NCBI GenBank assembly: GCA_903908265.1 | Contig: CAIVRI010000171.1 | Coordinates: 1-35,717, forward strand | Source of the DNA: an uncultured Pseudomonadota bacterium | GTDB taxonomy: Bacteria > Pseudomonadota > Gammaproteobacteria > Steroidobacterales > Steroidobacteraceae | Reading direction: 5' to 3' | DNA: 35,717 bases | Part shown: positions 15,323 to 23,141 of the stretch, in pieces | How the letters are laid out: each line of letters opens with the position of its first letter | Numbering within the stretch: the first letter of the stretch is position 1 | Translations under genes and position numbers: made by a program | Notes under the pieces: generated by a model | What the model saw: only the letters and a program-made list of their open reading frames with translations | Told to the model about the DNA's origin: nothing | Database searches by the model: none

Positions 15323-16173
15323 GATGGGGAGCGCAAGCCCTGCCGGTGCAGACCGGTATCGGCTTGCGCGCGTTGCACCACGAGTCTTTACTCGAGTCTA
15401 GGGCGGCCGTGGGCTGGCTCGAAGCGCATAGCGAAAATTACTTCGCCGAGGGCGGCTCGCAACCGGCCGCGTTGGAGCGCTTGCGCGCCCACTACCCCAT
15501 CGCTTTGCACGGGGTGGGACTGTCGTTGGGGTCAGTCGACCCGCTCTCATTACATCATTTGACGCAACTCGCCCGCGTCGTCGAGCGCTTCGAGCCGGTC
15601 TTGGTATCGGAGCACCTCGCCTTCGGTGCGGTGGCGGGTGTGCATTACAACGATCTGTTGCCGCTGCCCTATACGCGCGAGTGCGTCGATCATTTGGTGG
15701 CTCGGATCGGTCAGGTGCAGGATCGCTTGCAGCGACCGATACTGGTGGAAAATGCGTCGTGTTATCTACGGTATCGCGCCGATGAGATGACCGAGGTGGA
15801 GTTCATCACGGCGGTAGCCAGGCGCGCGGGTTGTGGCGTGTTGCTCGACGTGAACAATATTTATGTGAATGCCCGCAATCACGGTTTGGATGCGCAAGCC
15901 TATATTGCATCGATGCCGGTCGGCTTGGTCGGTGAGATTCATCTGGCCGGGCACAGTGTCAATGTGCACGAGGGACACGAAATCCTCATCGATACGCATA
16001 TCGGCGCGCCGTGTCCTGCGGTTCTGGCGTTGTATGTGCAGGCAGTGCAGCGCTTTGCGGGTGCGCCGACCTTGTTTGAGTGGGATACGGACGTGCCCCT
16101 CCTGGAGACTCTGGTCGCCGAAGCGCACCGCATTGACCGTGTGCGCGAGACACTCGATGTCCACGCTCGCTGA
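15301..16173 (+). CDS. bufB: Multinuclear non-haem iron-dependent oxidase (DUF692/MNIO), BufB-like
   Basis: This TIM-barrel protein of up to 290 residues has the DUF692 motif series: GIGLR, WLEAHSENYF, LHGVGLSLGS, VSEHLAF, VENASCYL, LLDVNNIYVNARNHG, EIHLAGHS and FEWDTDVP. The His, Asp and Glu residues are the expected iron ligands. Enzymes of this type (MbnB, BufB) oxidise cysteines of a RiPP precursor. The start is uncertain: TTG 15301 lies inside a perfect hairpin, while CTG 15340 and GTG 15346 lie after a ggatggggag ribosome-like site. The conserved fold begins at about 15355, so any of these would give a functional protein. The 3' end overlaps the next gene by 17 nt. Confidence 0.92.
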   Translation: MRGSAAQGWGAQALPVQTGIGLRALHHESLLESRAAVGWLEAHSENYFAEGGSQPAALERLRAHYPIALHGVGLSLGSVDPLSLHHLTQLARVVERFEPVLVSEHLAFGAVAGVHYNDLLPLPYTRECVDHLVARIGQVQDRLQRPILVENASCYLRYRADEMTEVEFITAVARRAGCGVLLDVNNIYVNARNHGLDAQAYIASMPVGLVGEIHLAGHSVNVHEGHEILIDTHIGAPCPAVLALYVQAVQRFAGAPTLFEWDTDVPLLETLVAEAHRIDRVRETLDVHAR

Positions 16174-16924
16174 ACTGCAGGACTCCTTTGCGCGCGCCTT
16201 AAGTGGCGATACGGCTGGTGCCGAGTCCTGGGTGTGCAGTGGGGGCGTAGCGGCGGTCAAACGACTGGCGATCTATCAGCACAACGTGGATGCGCTGCTG
16301 GCGAATTATTTGCGTGCGGCATTTCCTGCGGTCGCGCGTCTGGGCGGGGAGGACTATTTTGTCGGGCTGGCACACGCCTACCGGGTGGCGCACCCCTCGC
16401 GCAGTGGCGACCTGCAGAGGGTTGGCGCTGCATTTCCCGCCTTCCTCGCAGGACAGTTGCAGGACAGCCCCTATGCTTTTATGGCAGATGTAGCCCGCTT
16501 GGAGTGGGCCTACCAGGAGGCGTTGGTTGCCGCCGACGCACGCGTGTTCGATGTTGCGGCCTTTAGTGCCGTGGCTGCCGATCAACACGATGCGCTGGTC
16601 TTTGCGCTCGCGCCCTCGGTTCGGTGTGTGCAATCGGCCTATCCGACGCAAGCCATCTGGATGGCGAATCGGGTGGCGGGACGGGACACCGGTGCGACGC
16701 TCGACGACGGGGGGGAGTGTCTGCTCCTACATCGCGTCGGTGACGAGGTGCACGTGCGCCGGCTCGATCCCGGCGCAGCGGCGTTTGTGGGCGCGTTGGT
16801 CGCTGCGGCGAGCTTGGCGGACTGTATCGTCGCATTAGAGGCGGTAGACGCAGCGGCTGATCCGACCGCGTTGTTATTGCGCCTTATTCAGTGGGGCGTC
16901 ATCGACGGATTGGTAGGCGTGTGA
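16157..16924 (+). CDS. bufC: DUF2063 partner protein (BufC-like) of the bufferin oxidase
   Basis: ATG 16157 lies inside the 3' end of the oxidase gene (17-nt overlap), giving a 255-residue product that starts STLAELQDSFARAL. The N-terminal part has the DUF2063 pattern: VAAVKRLAIYQHNV, LRAAFPAVARLGGEDYF, a HPSRSGDLQ segment, then FLAGQL and DVARLEWAYQEAL. Although named as putative DNA-binding in family databases, DUF2063 proteins encoded beside DUF692 enzymes are the MbnC/BufC-type partners that bind the precursor leader and present it to the oxidase. No DoxX-like fourth gene (bufD) follows; the next gene is convergent. Confidence 0.9.
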   Translation: MSTLAELQDSFARALSGDTAGAESWVCSGGVAAVKRLAIYQHNVDALLANYLRAAFPAVARLGGEDYFVGLAHAYRVAHPSRSGDLQRVGAAFPAFLAGQLQDSPYAFMADVARLEWAYQEALVAADARVFDVAAFSAVAADQHDALVFALAPSVRCVQSAYPTQAIWMANRVAGRDTGATLDDGGECLLLHRVGDEVHVRRLDPGAAAFVGALVAAASLADCIVALEAVDAAADPTALLLRLIQWGVIDGLVGV

Positions 16925-17084
16925 TCGTCCGGCGCGCTGCGCGGTGTGGCGGCTCCTGCTAGAGGCGATACATCGGGCGCGTCGGCTTCGGGGAACCTGC
17001 TTGTGGATGCTGGGGGACGCGCCTTTAGCGAGGCCTTTGCAAACGGGGCGGTAGCCGCTTATCCGGACTACCGTCTGCAGTTGC

Positions 17085-19706
17085 TCAAGGATGCGTGTGG
17101 ATCCACGCATCCAGTATCGGTAGCAGTCGCGCGCGCTGCTCGAGCCGGATCTCGATTCCGAGTGCGGCCCGATCGGCATCGCGATGTTCGCGACCTTTGA
17201 GTTCAGTGGCAGCGAAGGCACGGATCTGTGCCGGCATGGTGGGGTCTACCGAGCGGGTCGGCAGGCTAGGGATATAGCGACTCCACGCAGGTCCATCGAC
17301 GAGAGTCCGCACTGCCGCCAGATGCGAGAGCGCAAAAGCCATCGTCTGATTCGGGTAGTGGGCAGCGACTTGGCGAATGATCTGCGGTGCGGTGGTCTTT
17401 GGTGGTTCATCGGACAGGGCGATGTCGAGCGCTTGCTGTGCGAGTGCCTTGTTGTGTACCGCACCGAGCACGGTGTACAGGTGGGCGCGCATGGCGGGAT
17501 CTTGTTCCACTCGGGCAGCCTGGTGCAGAGATTCAAACAGGGCGGCGTCGGCGCCGAGTGCCACCATGTAGTCGAGCAGGCGATGCAATTCCGTTGGCAC
17601 CAGCGTCGGATCCGTGGCCGCGCCTTGATAACGGCGGCGCGCTTCGGTCAGCGTGGCCGGGTCGTCGATATGGGCCAAGAGGGCGAGTACATCCTGACGT
17701 AGGCCTGCCTGCTGCATCGTTTCCTGCGGTTGTGGTGTCCAACCGATGCGGGCAGCCAGCGGGGCCACGAGCGCGTGTTCCCGGGCCCGGAAGGCGCCGA
17801 TGCCTGCGTCGCTTTCATCGTAGAGTTGATCTAACTGCTGCAGCGCCGAGATCATGCCGCGCCACAAAGGGGCTGGGGCCTCCACCGGGGTCGCGGCCAC
17901 CAGGCGCATCACGTCGGTTACGGGCGCTTGGCCGGTGAGTGCTAGCGCCAGACGGTCGAAGGTGAGGGCGAGGCGGTCGTTGACCGACAGGGCGTCACTG
18001 TGTGCCAACAGCGCCGTGAAACTCGCGGCATCGTAATCGACGCGGTAATAGCCATCGGCACCGACATTGATCAGCGCGGGGCCACAGCCGGGCAACGTGG
18101 CCGTGGCAGTCGGGCCGTGCAAGAGCAGACGCTGGGTGGGGCCACCTACCGTGGCGTAGGTCAGTGGGATTGGCCAGTGCCCTTTCTTTCGGCTATTAGG
18201 GCCCGAGCGATACTCATCCGCCGTGAAGTGCAGCGTGGTGGTGTTCTGCGTGCAGGTGGTTGCAACGTGCACCAGCGGTATGCCTGGCGCGTTCACGAAA
18301 GCGCGTGCGATGTCACTGATCGGGTGACTGGACACGGCATCGACCGCGGTCCAAAGGTCGTCGGAGGTGGTGTTGCCGTAGGCATGGGCGGCGATGTAGC
18401 GGCGCACGCCGGCCTGCCAGGTGTCGGCGCCGACGTACGTCTCGAGCATGCGTAGAACCGCATTGCCTTTCTGATAGGTGATGGAGTCAAAAGCCTCGTC
18501 GACGTCGCGTGCCGAGTGCAGGTGCTGCACGATGGGGTGCGTGGTGGATACGGCATCGACCGCCATGGCCGCCTCGCGCCCGTGTATTGCATTGGTAGCG
18601 GTCTCCCACTCCGGGTGCAGGCGTTCGGTGGCGCGGCCTTCCATCCACGAGGCAAACCCCTCGTTCAGCCATAGATCATCCCACCAGCGCATGGTGACGA
18701 GGTCACCAAACCATTGGTGTGCAATCTCGTGCGCGTCTACTTCGAAGATCCGCTCACGGTCACCTTGAGTGGCGAGTTTGGGATCCACCAACAGGGCGTG
18801 CTCGAAGGTAAAGATTGCGCCCCAGTTTTCCATGGCGCCGAAAAACTGGCTCTGGCCGGGTGCGGCGATGTTGTCGAGCTTGGGCAAGGGGAATGGCTTG
18901 TCGAACCAGCGCTCATAATCGATCAGTACCTCACGCGTGGCGTCGAGGGCAAACTGGGCCTCCGCGATTGCGCCGCGGCGTGTCACGACGCCGGCTTCCA
19001 AGCGTCCGGCGCTGACCGCACTGCTCGCCCGTTCAAAGTCGCCCACGCCGAGGAACAAGAGGTAGCTCGACATCGGCGGAGTCGCAGGGAAGTGCCAGCG
19101 CACGAGGCCATCGGCTTGTTCGTGCGTGCTGGCGACCGGTAGGTTGGAGACCGCGATCCGACCTTTGGGGACGAGCACATCGAGGGTGAAGGGGGCGCGG
19201 AAGGCCGGTTCGTCAAAGCACGGTAGGAAGCGGCGTGCGTCGTGGCTTTCAAATTGGGTGTACAGCGCTCGCTCACTGCTACCGCCGGCACTGGTGTAGT
19301 CCAGCGCAAAGAAGCCGGCGGCTTGCGTGCCGATCGGTCCGGTGTAATCGATGTCCAGTTGGTGCGGGCCTTTGCTGAGTGCGCGTGTCGCGGTGAAAGT
19401 GACGGACTCGTGCTCGGCATCCACGGTAGTGGTCAGACTTGCGGCGGCACCGATGCCCTCCAGGTGGGCCGACTGAAACGCAAGGCCATTGGCTTGCAGG
19501 GTGATCGAGCGGGTCGACTGCAGTACGTCGAGGTCGATGCGTACGTGGCCGCGAAAGCGCAACGCTGCCGGGTCCGGCGTGATGTCGAGGGTATAGGCGC
19601 TGGGGCGTATCGTGTGCGGCAATTCCGACGGCACCGGCATCGGCGCCGCCGTAGCCGCGACGCTCACGGCGGCGGCCAACACAGCCCAATTCTTGGAGAA
19701 ATGCAT
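17085..19706 (-). CDS. Exported M1 family zinc aminopeptidase
   Basis: The 873-residue protein has a signal peptide (VLAAAVSVAATAAP) and the complete M1 signature: the substrate-binding GAMEN motif near residue 289, and the zinc site HEIAHQWFGDLVT near residue 326 with the downstream glutamate in LWLNEGFASW. Its length and the ERAP1-like C-terminal helical domain fit the broad aminopeptidase N/puromycin-sensitive group. The signal peptide places it in the periplasm or outside the cell, where it would trim N-terminal residues from peptides for nutrition. ATG 19706 follows a gaggt site. It is transcribed toward the bufferin operon with a 160-bp convergent spacer that has no clear terminator. 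Confidence 0.93.
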   Translation of the reverse strand: MHFSKNWAVLAAAVSVAATAAPMPVPSELPHTIRPSAYTLDITPDPAALRFRGHVRIDLDVLQSTRSITLQANGLAFQSAHLEGIGAAASLTTTVDAEHESVTFTATRALSKGPHQLDIDYTGPIGTQAAGFFALDYTSAGGSSERALYTQFESHDARRFLPCFDEPAFRAPFTLDVLVPKGRIAVSNLPVASTHEQADGLVRWHFPATPPMSSYLLFLGVGDFERASSAVSAGRLEAGVVTRRGAIAEAQFALDATREVLIDYERWFDKPFPLPKLDNIAAPGQSQFFGAMENWGAIFTFEHALLVDPKLATQGDRERIFEVDAHEIAHQWFGDLVTMRWWDDLWLNEGFASWMEGRATERLHPEWETATNAIHGREAAMAVDAVSTTHPIVQHLHSARDVDEAFDSITYQKGNAVLRMLETYVGADTWQAGVRRYIAAHAYGNTTSDDLWTAVDAVSSHPISDIARAFVNAPGIPLVHVATTCTQNTTTLHFTADEYRSGPNSRKKGHWPIPLTYATVGGPTQRLLLHGPTATATLPGCGPALINVGADGYYRVDYDAASFTALLAHSDALSVNDRLALTFDRLALALTGQAPVTDVMRLVAATPVEAPAPLWRGMISALQQLDQLYDESDAGIGAFRAREHALVAPLAARIGWTPQPQETMQQAGLRQDVLALLAHIDDPATLTEARRRYQGAATDPTLVPTELHRLLDYMVALGADAALFESLHQAARVEQDPAMRAHLYTVLGAVHNKALAQQALDIALSDEPPKTTAPQIIRQVAAHYPNQTMAFALSHLAAVRTLVDGPAWSRYIPSLPTRSVDPTMPAQIRAFAATELKGREHRDADRAALGIEIRLEQRARLLPILDAWIHTHP

Positions 19707-19790
19707 GCGGGGGTACCTCGGTCAGGATGGCGCAAAGAACGTGAGGATAGCGCGCCAAACGCAACGCGGGGGGGGCGAGGGAGGGTAAAA

Positions 19791-19878
19791 ACAGGGGCGT
19801 CGCGTCGGTAGACCCAGCAGGCGGTCCTCGGAAACAGGGGGGGGAGAGTTCCAAGCCGACATCCTGCGACGCCCCTGT
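19791..19878. repeat. 88-bp element bounded by 13-bp perfect inverted repeats
   Basis: ACAGGGGCGTCGC at 19791-19803 is the exact reverse complement of GCGACGCCCCTGT at 19866-19878. Adjacent bases GTCGG (19804-19808) and CCGAC (19856-19860) extend the pairing across a 5-nt bulge. It could be a small non-autonomous repeat element, or the stem of a structured leader RNA of the M1 peptidase gene that starts 85 bp away. No target duplication is obvious. Confidence 0.55.
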
Positions 19879-19920
19879 AGCCATATTGAATCGCACTGGC
19901 GCGAAAAATACAACTTTCGT

Positions 19921-19948
19921 ACAGTACCTATGCCCATCCTAGGGTCAA
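19921..19948 (-). promoter_or_regulatory. Candidate promoter for the M1 aminopeptidase gene
   Basis: On the reverse strand TTGACC is followed after 16 bp by TACTGT, inside the A/T-rich part of the spacer. The -35 is five of six to consensus and the -10 is weak. The resulting leader would be over 200 nt and would contain the inverted-repeat element at 19791-19878. Confidence 0.3.
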
Positions 19949-20059
19949 AAAAGCAGTATTTTTACTTAAAAAGGATCGGAAAACCGCTACAAGCCGAAAC
20001 CTGTACAGCAAATGTTTAGTTTTGTGCGCATCGCAGTTTGCGACATTGCCGGCGTGCAC

Positions 20060-21181
20060 TCAGTCCAAGGTGCGGCGGTAGGTCTTGAGGCCTAGCGCCA
20101 GGACGACGGCCGTGAAGGCCAAAATAGGCCAGACGTGTGGCCACAGCGAGTCCATGCCAAGACCTTTTAAGAGGATCCCGCGCACCAGGACCAGGAAGTG
20201 GGTGAGCGGCAGGATATTCCCGATCCACTGCGCCCAGACGGGCATCCCACGAAAGGGAAACATGAAGCCCGATAGCAAGATCGAGGGCAGGAAGTAGAAG
20301 ATGGTCATTTGCATCGCCTGCAGTTGGTTGCGGGCGACGGAACTAAAGGTCATGCCGAGCGTCAGCGTCGCCGCAATGAATAGCAAGACGACCCCATAGA
20401 GCAGCGTCAGGCTACCCACCATCGGGACGGCGAATACAAAGTACGCGGCGATGAGGATCAGCGTGACCTGCAGTAGACCAATACCGATGTAGGGGGTGAT
20501 CTTGCCGATCATGACTTCGAGTGGTGTGGCCGGCGTGGAGAGCAAGTTCTCGAAGGTGCCGCGTTCGCGTTCGCGCGTCATGGCCAGACCCGTCATGAGC
20601 GCCATGGTGAGTGTGAGGATCACGCCCAGCAAACCCGGCACGATATTGTAGGCCGAGACGACTTCGGGATTGAAGCGCCGCAGGACACGCAGGTCGATCG
20701 GTGCTGCGCTCGCATTCGGTGTTGCGCGTGGCAAGTCGCGTAGAATTTCTGCGCTGGACAGGCCCCCTAAAACCGACAATGCACTACCGACCGCCATGGG
20801 GTCGGTGGCGTCGGCTTCGATCAGCACCGTGGGTCGGCGGCCGCGCACGAGGTCGCGATGAAAGTCGGTGGGAAAGGTGACTACGAATTGCACCTCGCCG
20901 CCGTTCAGCAAACGCTCCGCTTCGCGTGCGCTCACCGTGCCCTCGACATCGAAGTAGCTGGAGGCACGCATTGCCTCGACAAATGCCCGGGCGGCCGGTC
21001 CCGGGTCAGCCATTACGACGACGGTGGGTAAGTGTTTGGGTTCTGAATTGATGGCAAAGCCAAACAACAACAGTTCGGCCAGGGGAATGCCAAGGATCAT
21101 GCCGAAGGTGAGTCGGTCTCGACGCAGTTGAATCAATTCTTTGTTGGCAATACCAAGGAAGCGGCTAAATGAGAAGGTCAT
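20060..21181 (-). CDS. ABC-2 type transporter permease
   Basis: This 373-residue permease has the ABC-2 layout of YbhS/YbhR/YhhJ: one N-terminal membrane helix (TFGMILGIPLAELLLFGFAI), a large periplasmic domain of about 150 residues, and five C-terminal helices. The latter include the conserved segment GLAMTRERERGTFENLLSTP before helix 3. The start ATG overlaps the upstream ATPase stop (ATGA), so the two are coupled. Only one permease gene is present, so it probably works as a homodimer with the ATPase at 21178 and the membrane-fusion lipoprotein at 22104. It would form a drug or lipid-type efflux pump requiring an outer-membrane channel encoded elsewhere. Confidence 0.92.
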   Translation of the reverse strand: MTFSFSRFLGIANKELIQLRRDRLTFGMILGIPLAELLLFGFAINSEPKHLPTVVVMADPGPAARAFVEAMRASSYFDVEGTVSAREAERLLNGGEVQFVVTFPTDFHRDLVRGRRPTVLIEADATDPMAVGSALSVLGGLSSAEILRDLPRATPNASAAPIDLRVLRRFNPEVVSAYNIVPGLLGVILTLTMALMTGLAMTRERERGTFENLLSTPATPLEVMIGKITPYIGIGLLQVTLILIAAYFVFAVPMVGSLTLLYGVVLLFIAATLTLGMTFSSVARNQLQAMQMTIFYFLPSILLSGFMFPFRGMPVWAQWIGNILPLTHFLVLVRGILLKGLGMDSLWPHVWPILAFTAVVLALGLKTYRRTLD

Positions 21182-22104
21182 GCGCCGTCTCGCTGCGCTG
21201 TGTGCTGCATCAGATGGATGAACGCGTCCTCCAGCGAGGCATCGACTGGATGCGCCAGCAGTCCGCAGCGCGCTGCGGTGGCGGGTAATTGCGCGGCGAG
21301 TAGTGCGGCATCACGGCCGGTCACGTGTAGCGTAGTGCCAAAGTTTGCCAGACCGGTGACCCCTGGGGTTTGTGCGAAGGCGGCTCGGCTCGACGCGTCA
21401 GCCCCCGGGATGATCCACGTGGTGATGCCGGCGGCAGCGATGATCTCGTTCGCACTGCCGTGCGCGATCAGTTCGCCATAGGCCAGATAGGCTAAGCGGT
21501 GACAGCGCTCTGCCTCGTCCATGTAGTGCGTGGAGACGAGCACGGTGACGCCGGCCGCTGAGAGATGGTGCAGTTCCTCCCAAAACTCCCGACGTGCCGC
21601 CGGATCAACCCCGGCGGTGGGCTCATCTAGCAGCAGTAACTGCGGGCGATGCAGCAGGCAACTGGCCAACGCGAGGCGCTGCTTCCAACCACCGGAGAGG
21701 GATCCGGCTAATTGATCAGCACGATCACGCAGGCCGTAGGTGACGAGCGTGTCATTCACGGCGGCCCACCGGTTTTCCACCGCGTACATGCGGCCGATGA
21801 AGTCTAGATTCTCGCGTACGGAGAGGTCCTCCCACAACGAGAAACGCTGGGTCATATAACCGACCTTGCGCTTGATCGCGCGGGCTTCCCACACGAGGTC
21901 ATGTCCAAGGCAGGTCCCGCCACCGGCGTCGGGTGTCAATAATCCACACAGCATGCGGATGAAGGTGGTTTTGCCGCTGCCGTTGGGACCGAGGAAGCCA
22001 TAGATTTCCCCTGTCTGTACGGTCAGGTCGACTGCATTAACGACCGTTTTACCGGCGAAGCGTTTGGTGAGTCCGCGGACCGCAATGGCGGACGTGCCGT
22101 CCAT
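21178..22104 (-). CDS. ABC transporter ATP-binding protein
   Basis: ATG 22104 is chosen because it gives the canonical ABC N-terminus (IAVRGLTKRFAGKTVVNAVDL) and overlaps the upstream gene's TGA; a longer upstream frame is low-complexity. The 308-residue product has Walker A GPNGSGKTT, a Q-loop region YMTQRFSLW, signature LSGGWKQRL, Walker B LLLLDEPTAGVDP and the H-loop VSTHYMDEAERC. It energises the permease encoded directly after it. E. coli YbhF has two such domains fused; here there is one, consistent with two copies per transporter. Confidence 0.94.
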   Translation of the reverse strand: MDGTSAIAVRGLTKRFAGKTVVNAVDLTVQTGEIYGFLGPNGSGKTTFIRMLCGLLTPDAGGGTCLGHDLVWEARAIKRKVGYMTQRFSLWEDLSVRENLDFIGRMYAVENRWAAVNDTLVTYGLRDRADQLAGSLSGGWKQRLALASCLLHRPQLLLLDEPTAGVDPAARREFWEELHHLSAAGVTVLVSTHYMDEAERCHRLAYLAYGELIAHGSANEIIAAAGITTWIIPGADASSRAAFAQTPGVTGLANFGTTLHVTGRDAALLAAQLPATAARCGLLAHPVDASLEDAFIHLMQHTAQRDGA

Positions 22105-23063
22105 CACGGCGCTATCGTGACATCGAGCGGTAGACCCGGTCGTAACTGTAGGGCATCGCGCGCGACGGGCGCGGCCTCTACCCGAAAAACGAGACGGGCG
22201 CGCGTTTCGCGACTGTAGATGACCGGCGGGGTGTATTCGGCCTGCGCAGCAATGAAATCGATGCTGCCCCGGATGGGGGTCGTGCACGCATCGCAGTGCA
22301 CGATGATGGCGGTGCCTAGGCTTAACAGAGCGAGTTCTGTTTCCGGCACATAGAAGCGGATGCGGCGGCGGTCATCTGGCAGCAGACTGGCCACCGGCGC
22401 GCCACTGGGCACCCACTCCCCCGCGTGGTAATAGGTGTCCGTGATCTCGCCGGTGGCCGGCACCACCACGTGTTTGCGGGCGACTGCCCAGTGCTTTTGG
22501 GCGGCATCCGCGCGTGCGGCGTCGAGATCGGAGCGCGCACCGGTCACTTCAGCAAGGCGGCCGAGGGTATCTTGTGCAGTGGCGAGCGTCGCTCGTGCCG
22601 CGCTGACATTGGCCTGCGCCGCGTCATGCCGACTGCGTGCTTCGTCCAGTGCTTGGACTGCGATTAGGTGCCGTTCAGCAAGTGCGGCACTGCGCGCGTA
22701 CTCGGCGCGCGCCAACTCGGCGTTGGCGCTGGCCGCCTGCAGTGCCGCGTCCAGTGCCGCAATCTCGGTGCGTCGGTGCGGTTGGGCCAGGTTTTGTACG
22801 TGCGCTTGGGCAGTGGCAACCCGAGCGTCGGCGCCGGCCGCGGCCTGCAGGTCGGGATCGGTGGCCAGTGTGAAGGCCAGCGTGCCGGCTGTGACACGCA
22901 TGCCGCGCGGCGCATCCAGGGTGGCGAGGTAGCCGGCTGTGGGCGCGGCAAGTGCAAGGTACTCCCCCTCGGCATAGCCCTGCCACGACAGGGCCTGGGG
23001 TCGGCTGCAGCCAACGGCCAGACAACTGATCGGGAGTAGTAGAAACCAACGCATACGGTTCAT
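22104..23063 (-). CDS. HlyD-family periplasmic adaptor (membrane fusion) lipoprotein
   Basis: The 319-residue protein starts with a lipoprotein-type signal (FLLLPISCLAVGC, lipidation likely at the GC cysteine). It continues with a lipoyl/barrel-sandwich half, a long Ala-rich coiled-coil hairpin (about residues 80-170, LDAALQAASANAELARAEYARSAA type) and a second lipoyl half with beta-barrel (VVPATGEITDTYYHAGEWV). This is the layout of YbhG/HlyD adaptors that link an inner-membrane ABC pump to a TolC-like channel. It is the first gene of the three-gene operon, with a 1-nt overlap to the ATPase gene. No regulator gene is adjacent. Confidence 0.9.
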   Translation of the reverse strand: MNRMRWFLLLPISCLAVGCSRPQALSWQGYAEGEYLALAAPTAGYLATLDAPRGMRVTAGTLAFTLATDPDLQAAAGADARVATAQAHVQNLAQPHRRTEIAALDAALQAASANAELARAEYARSAALAERHLIAVQALDEARSRHDAAQANVSAARATLATAQDTLGRLAEVTGARSDLDAARADAAQKHWAVARKHVVVPATGEITDTYYHAGEWVPSGAPVASLLPDDRRRIRFYVPETELALLSLGTAIIVHCDACTTPIRGSIDFIAAQAEYTPPVIYSRETRARLVFRVEAAPVARDALQLRPGLPLDVTIAP

Positions 23064-23141
23064 CCGGCCACCTCGGGGGCGAGCGTAGCAAGTTCTCAGT
23101 CGGGATCTATCCGTATTGGCCGTGCAGCTTTGGGGAGGAAG

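Larger units (their letters stand above)
19707..20059. other. Intergenic region between the M1 peptidase and the ABC permease
   Basis: This 353-bp stretch contains no supported gene. Its left half holds poly-G runs and a 13-bp inverted repeat (separate entry). Its right half (19900-20030) is notably A/T-rich and probably carries the peptidase promoter and the end of the ABC-transporter transcript, although no canonical terminator with a U-run was found. Confidence 0.5.

Noticed and set aside
17089-17112. Inverted repeat GGATGCGTG-TGGATC-CACGCATCC at the end of the M1 peptidase gene, as a terminator
   Set aside because: It lies inside the last codons of the gene and no T-run follows on the transcribed strand, so it is more likely a coincidence of codons.
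17387-17938. Long + strand frame opposite the M1 peptidase gene
   Set aside because: Arg-rich translation without motifs, antisense to a strongly supported gene.
22105-22287. Upstream extension of the ABC ATPase to 22287
   Set aside because: The extension is low-complexity, overlaps the adaptor gene heavily, and the canonical ABC start is at 22104 with a TGATG overlap.
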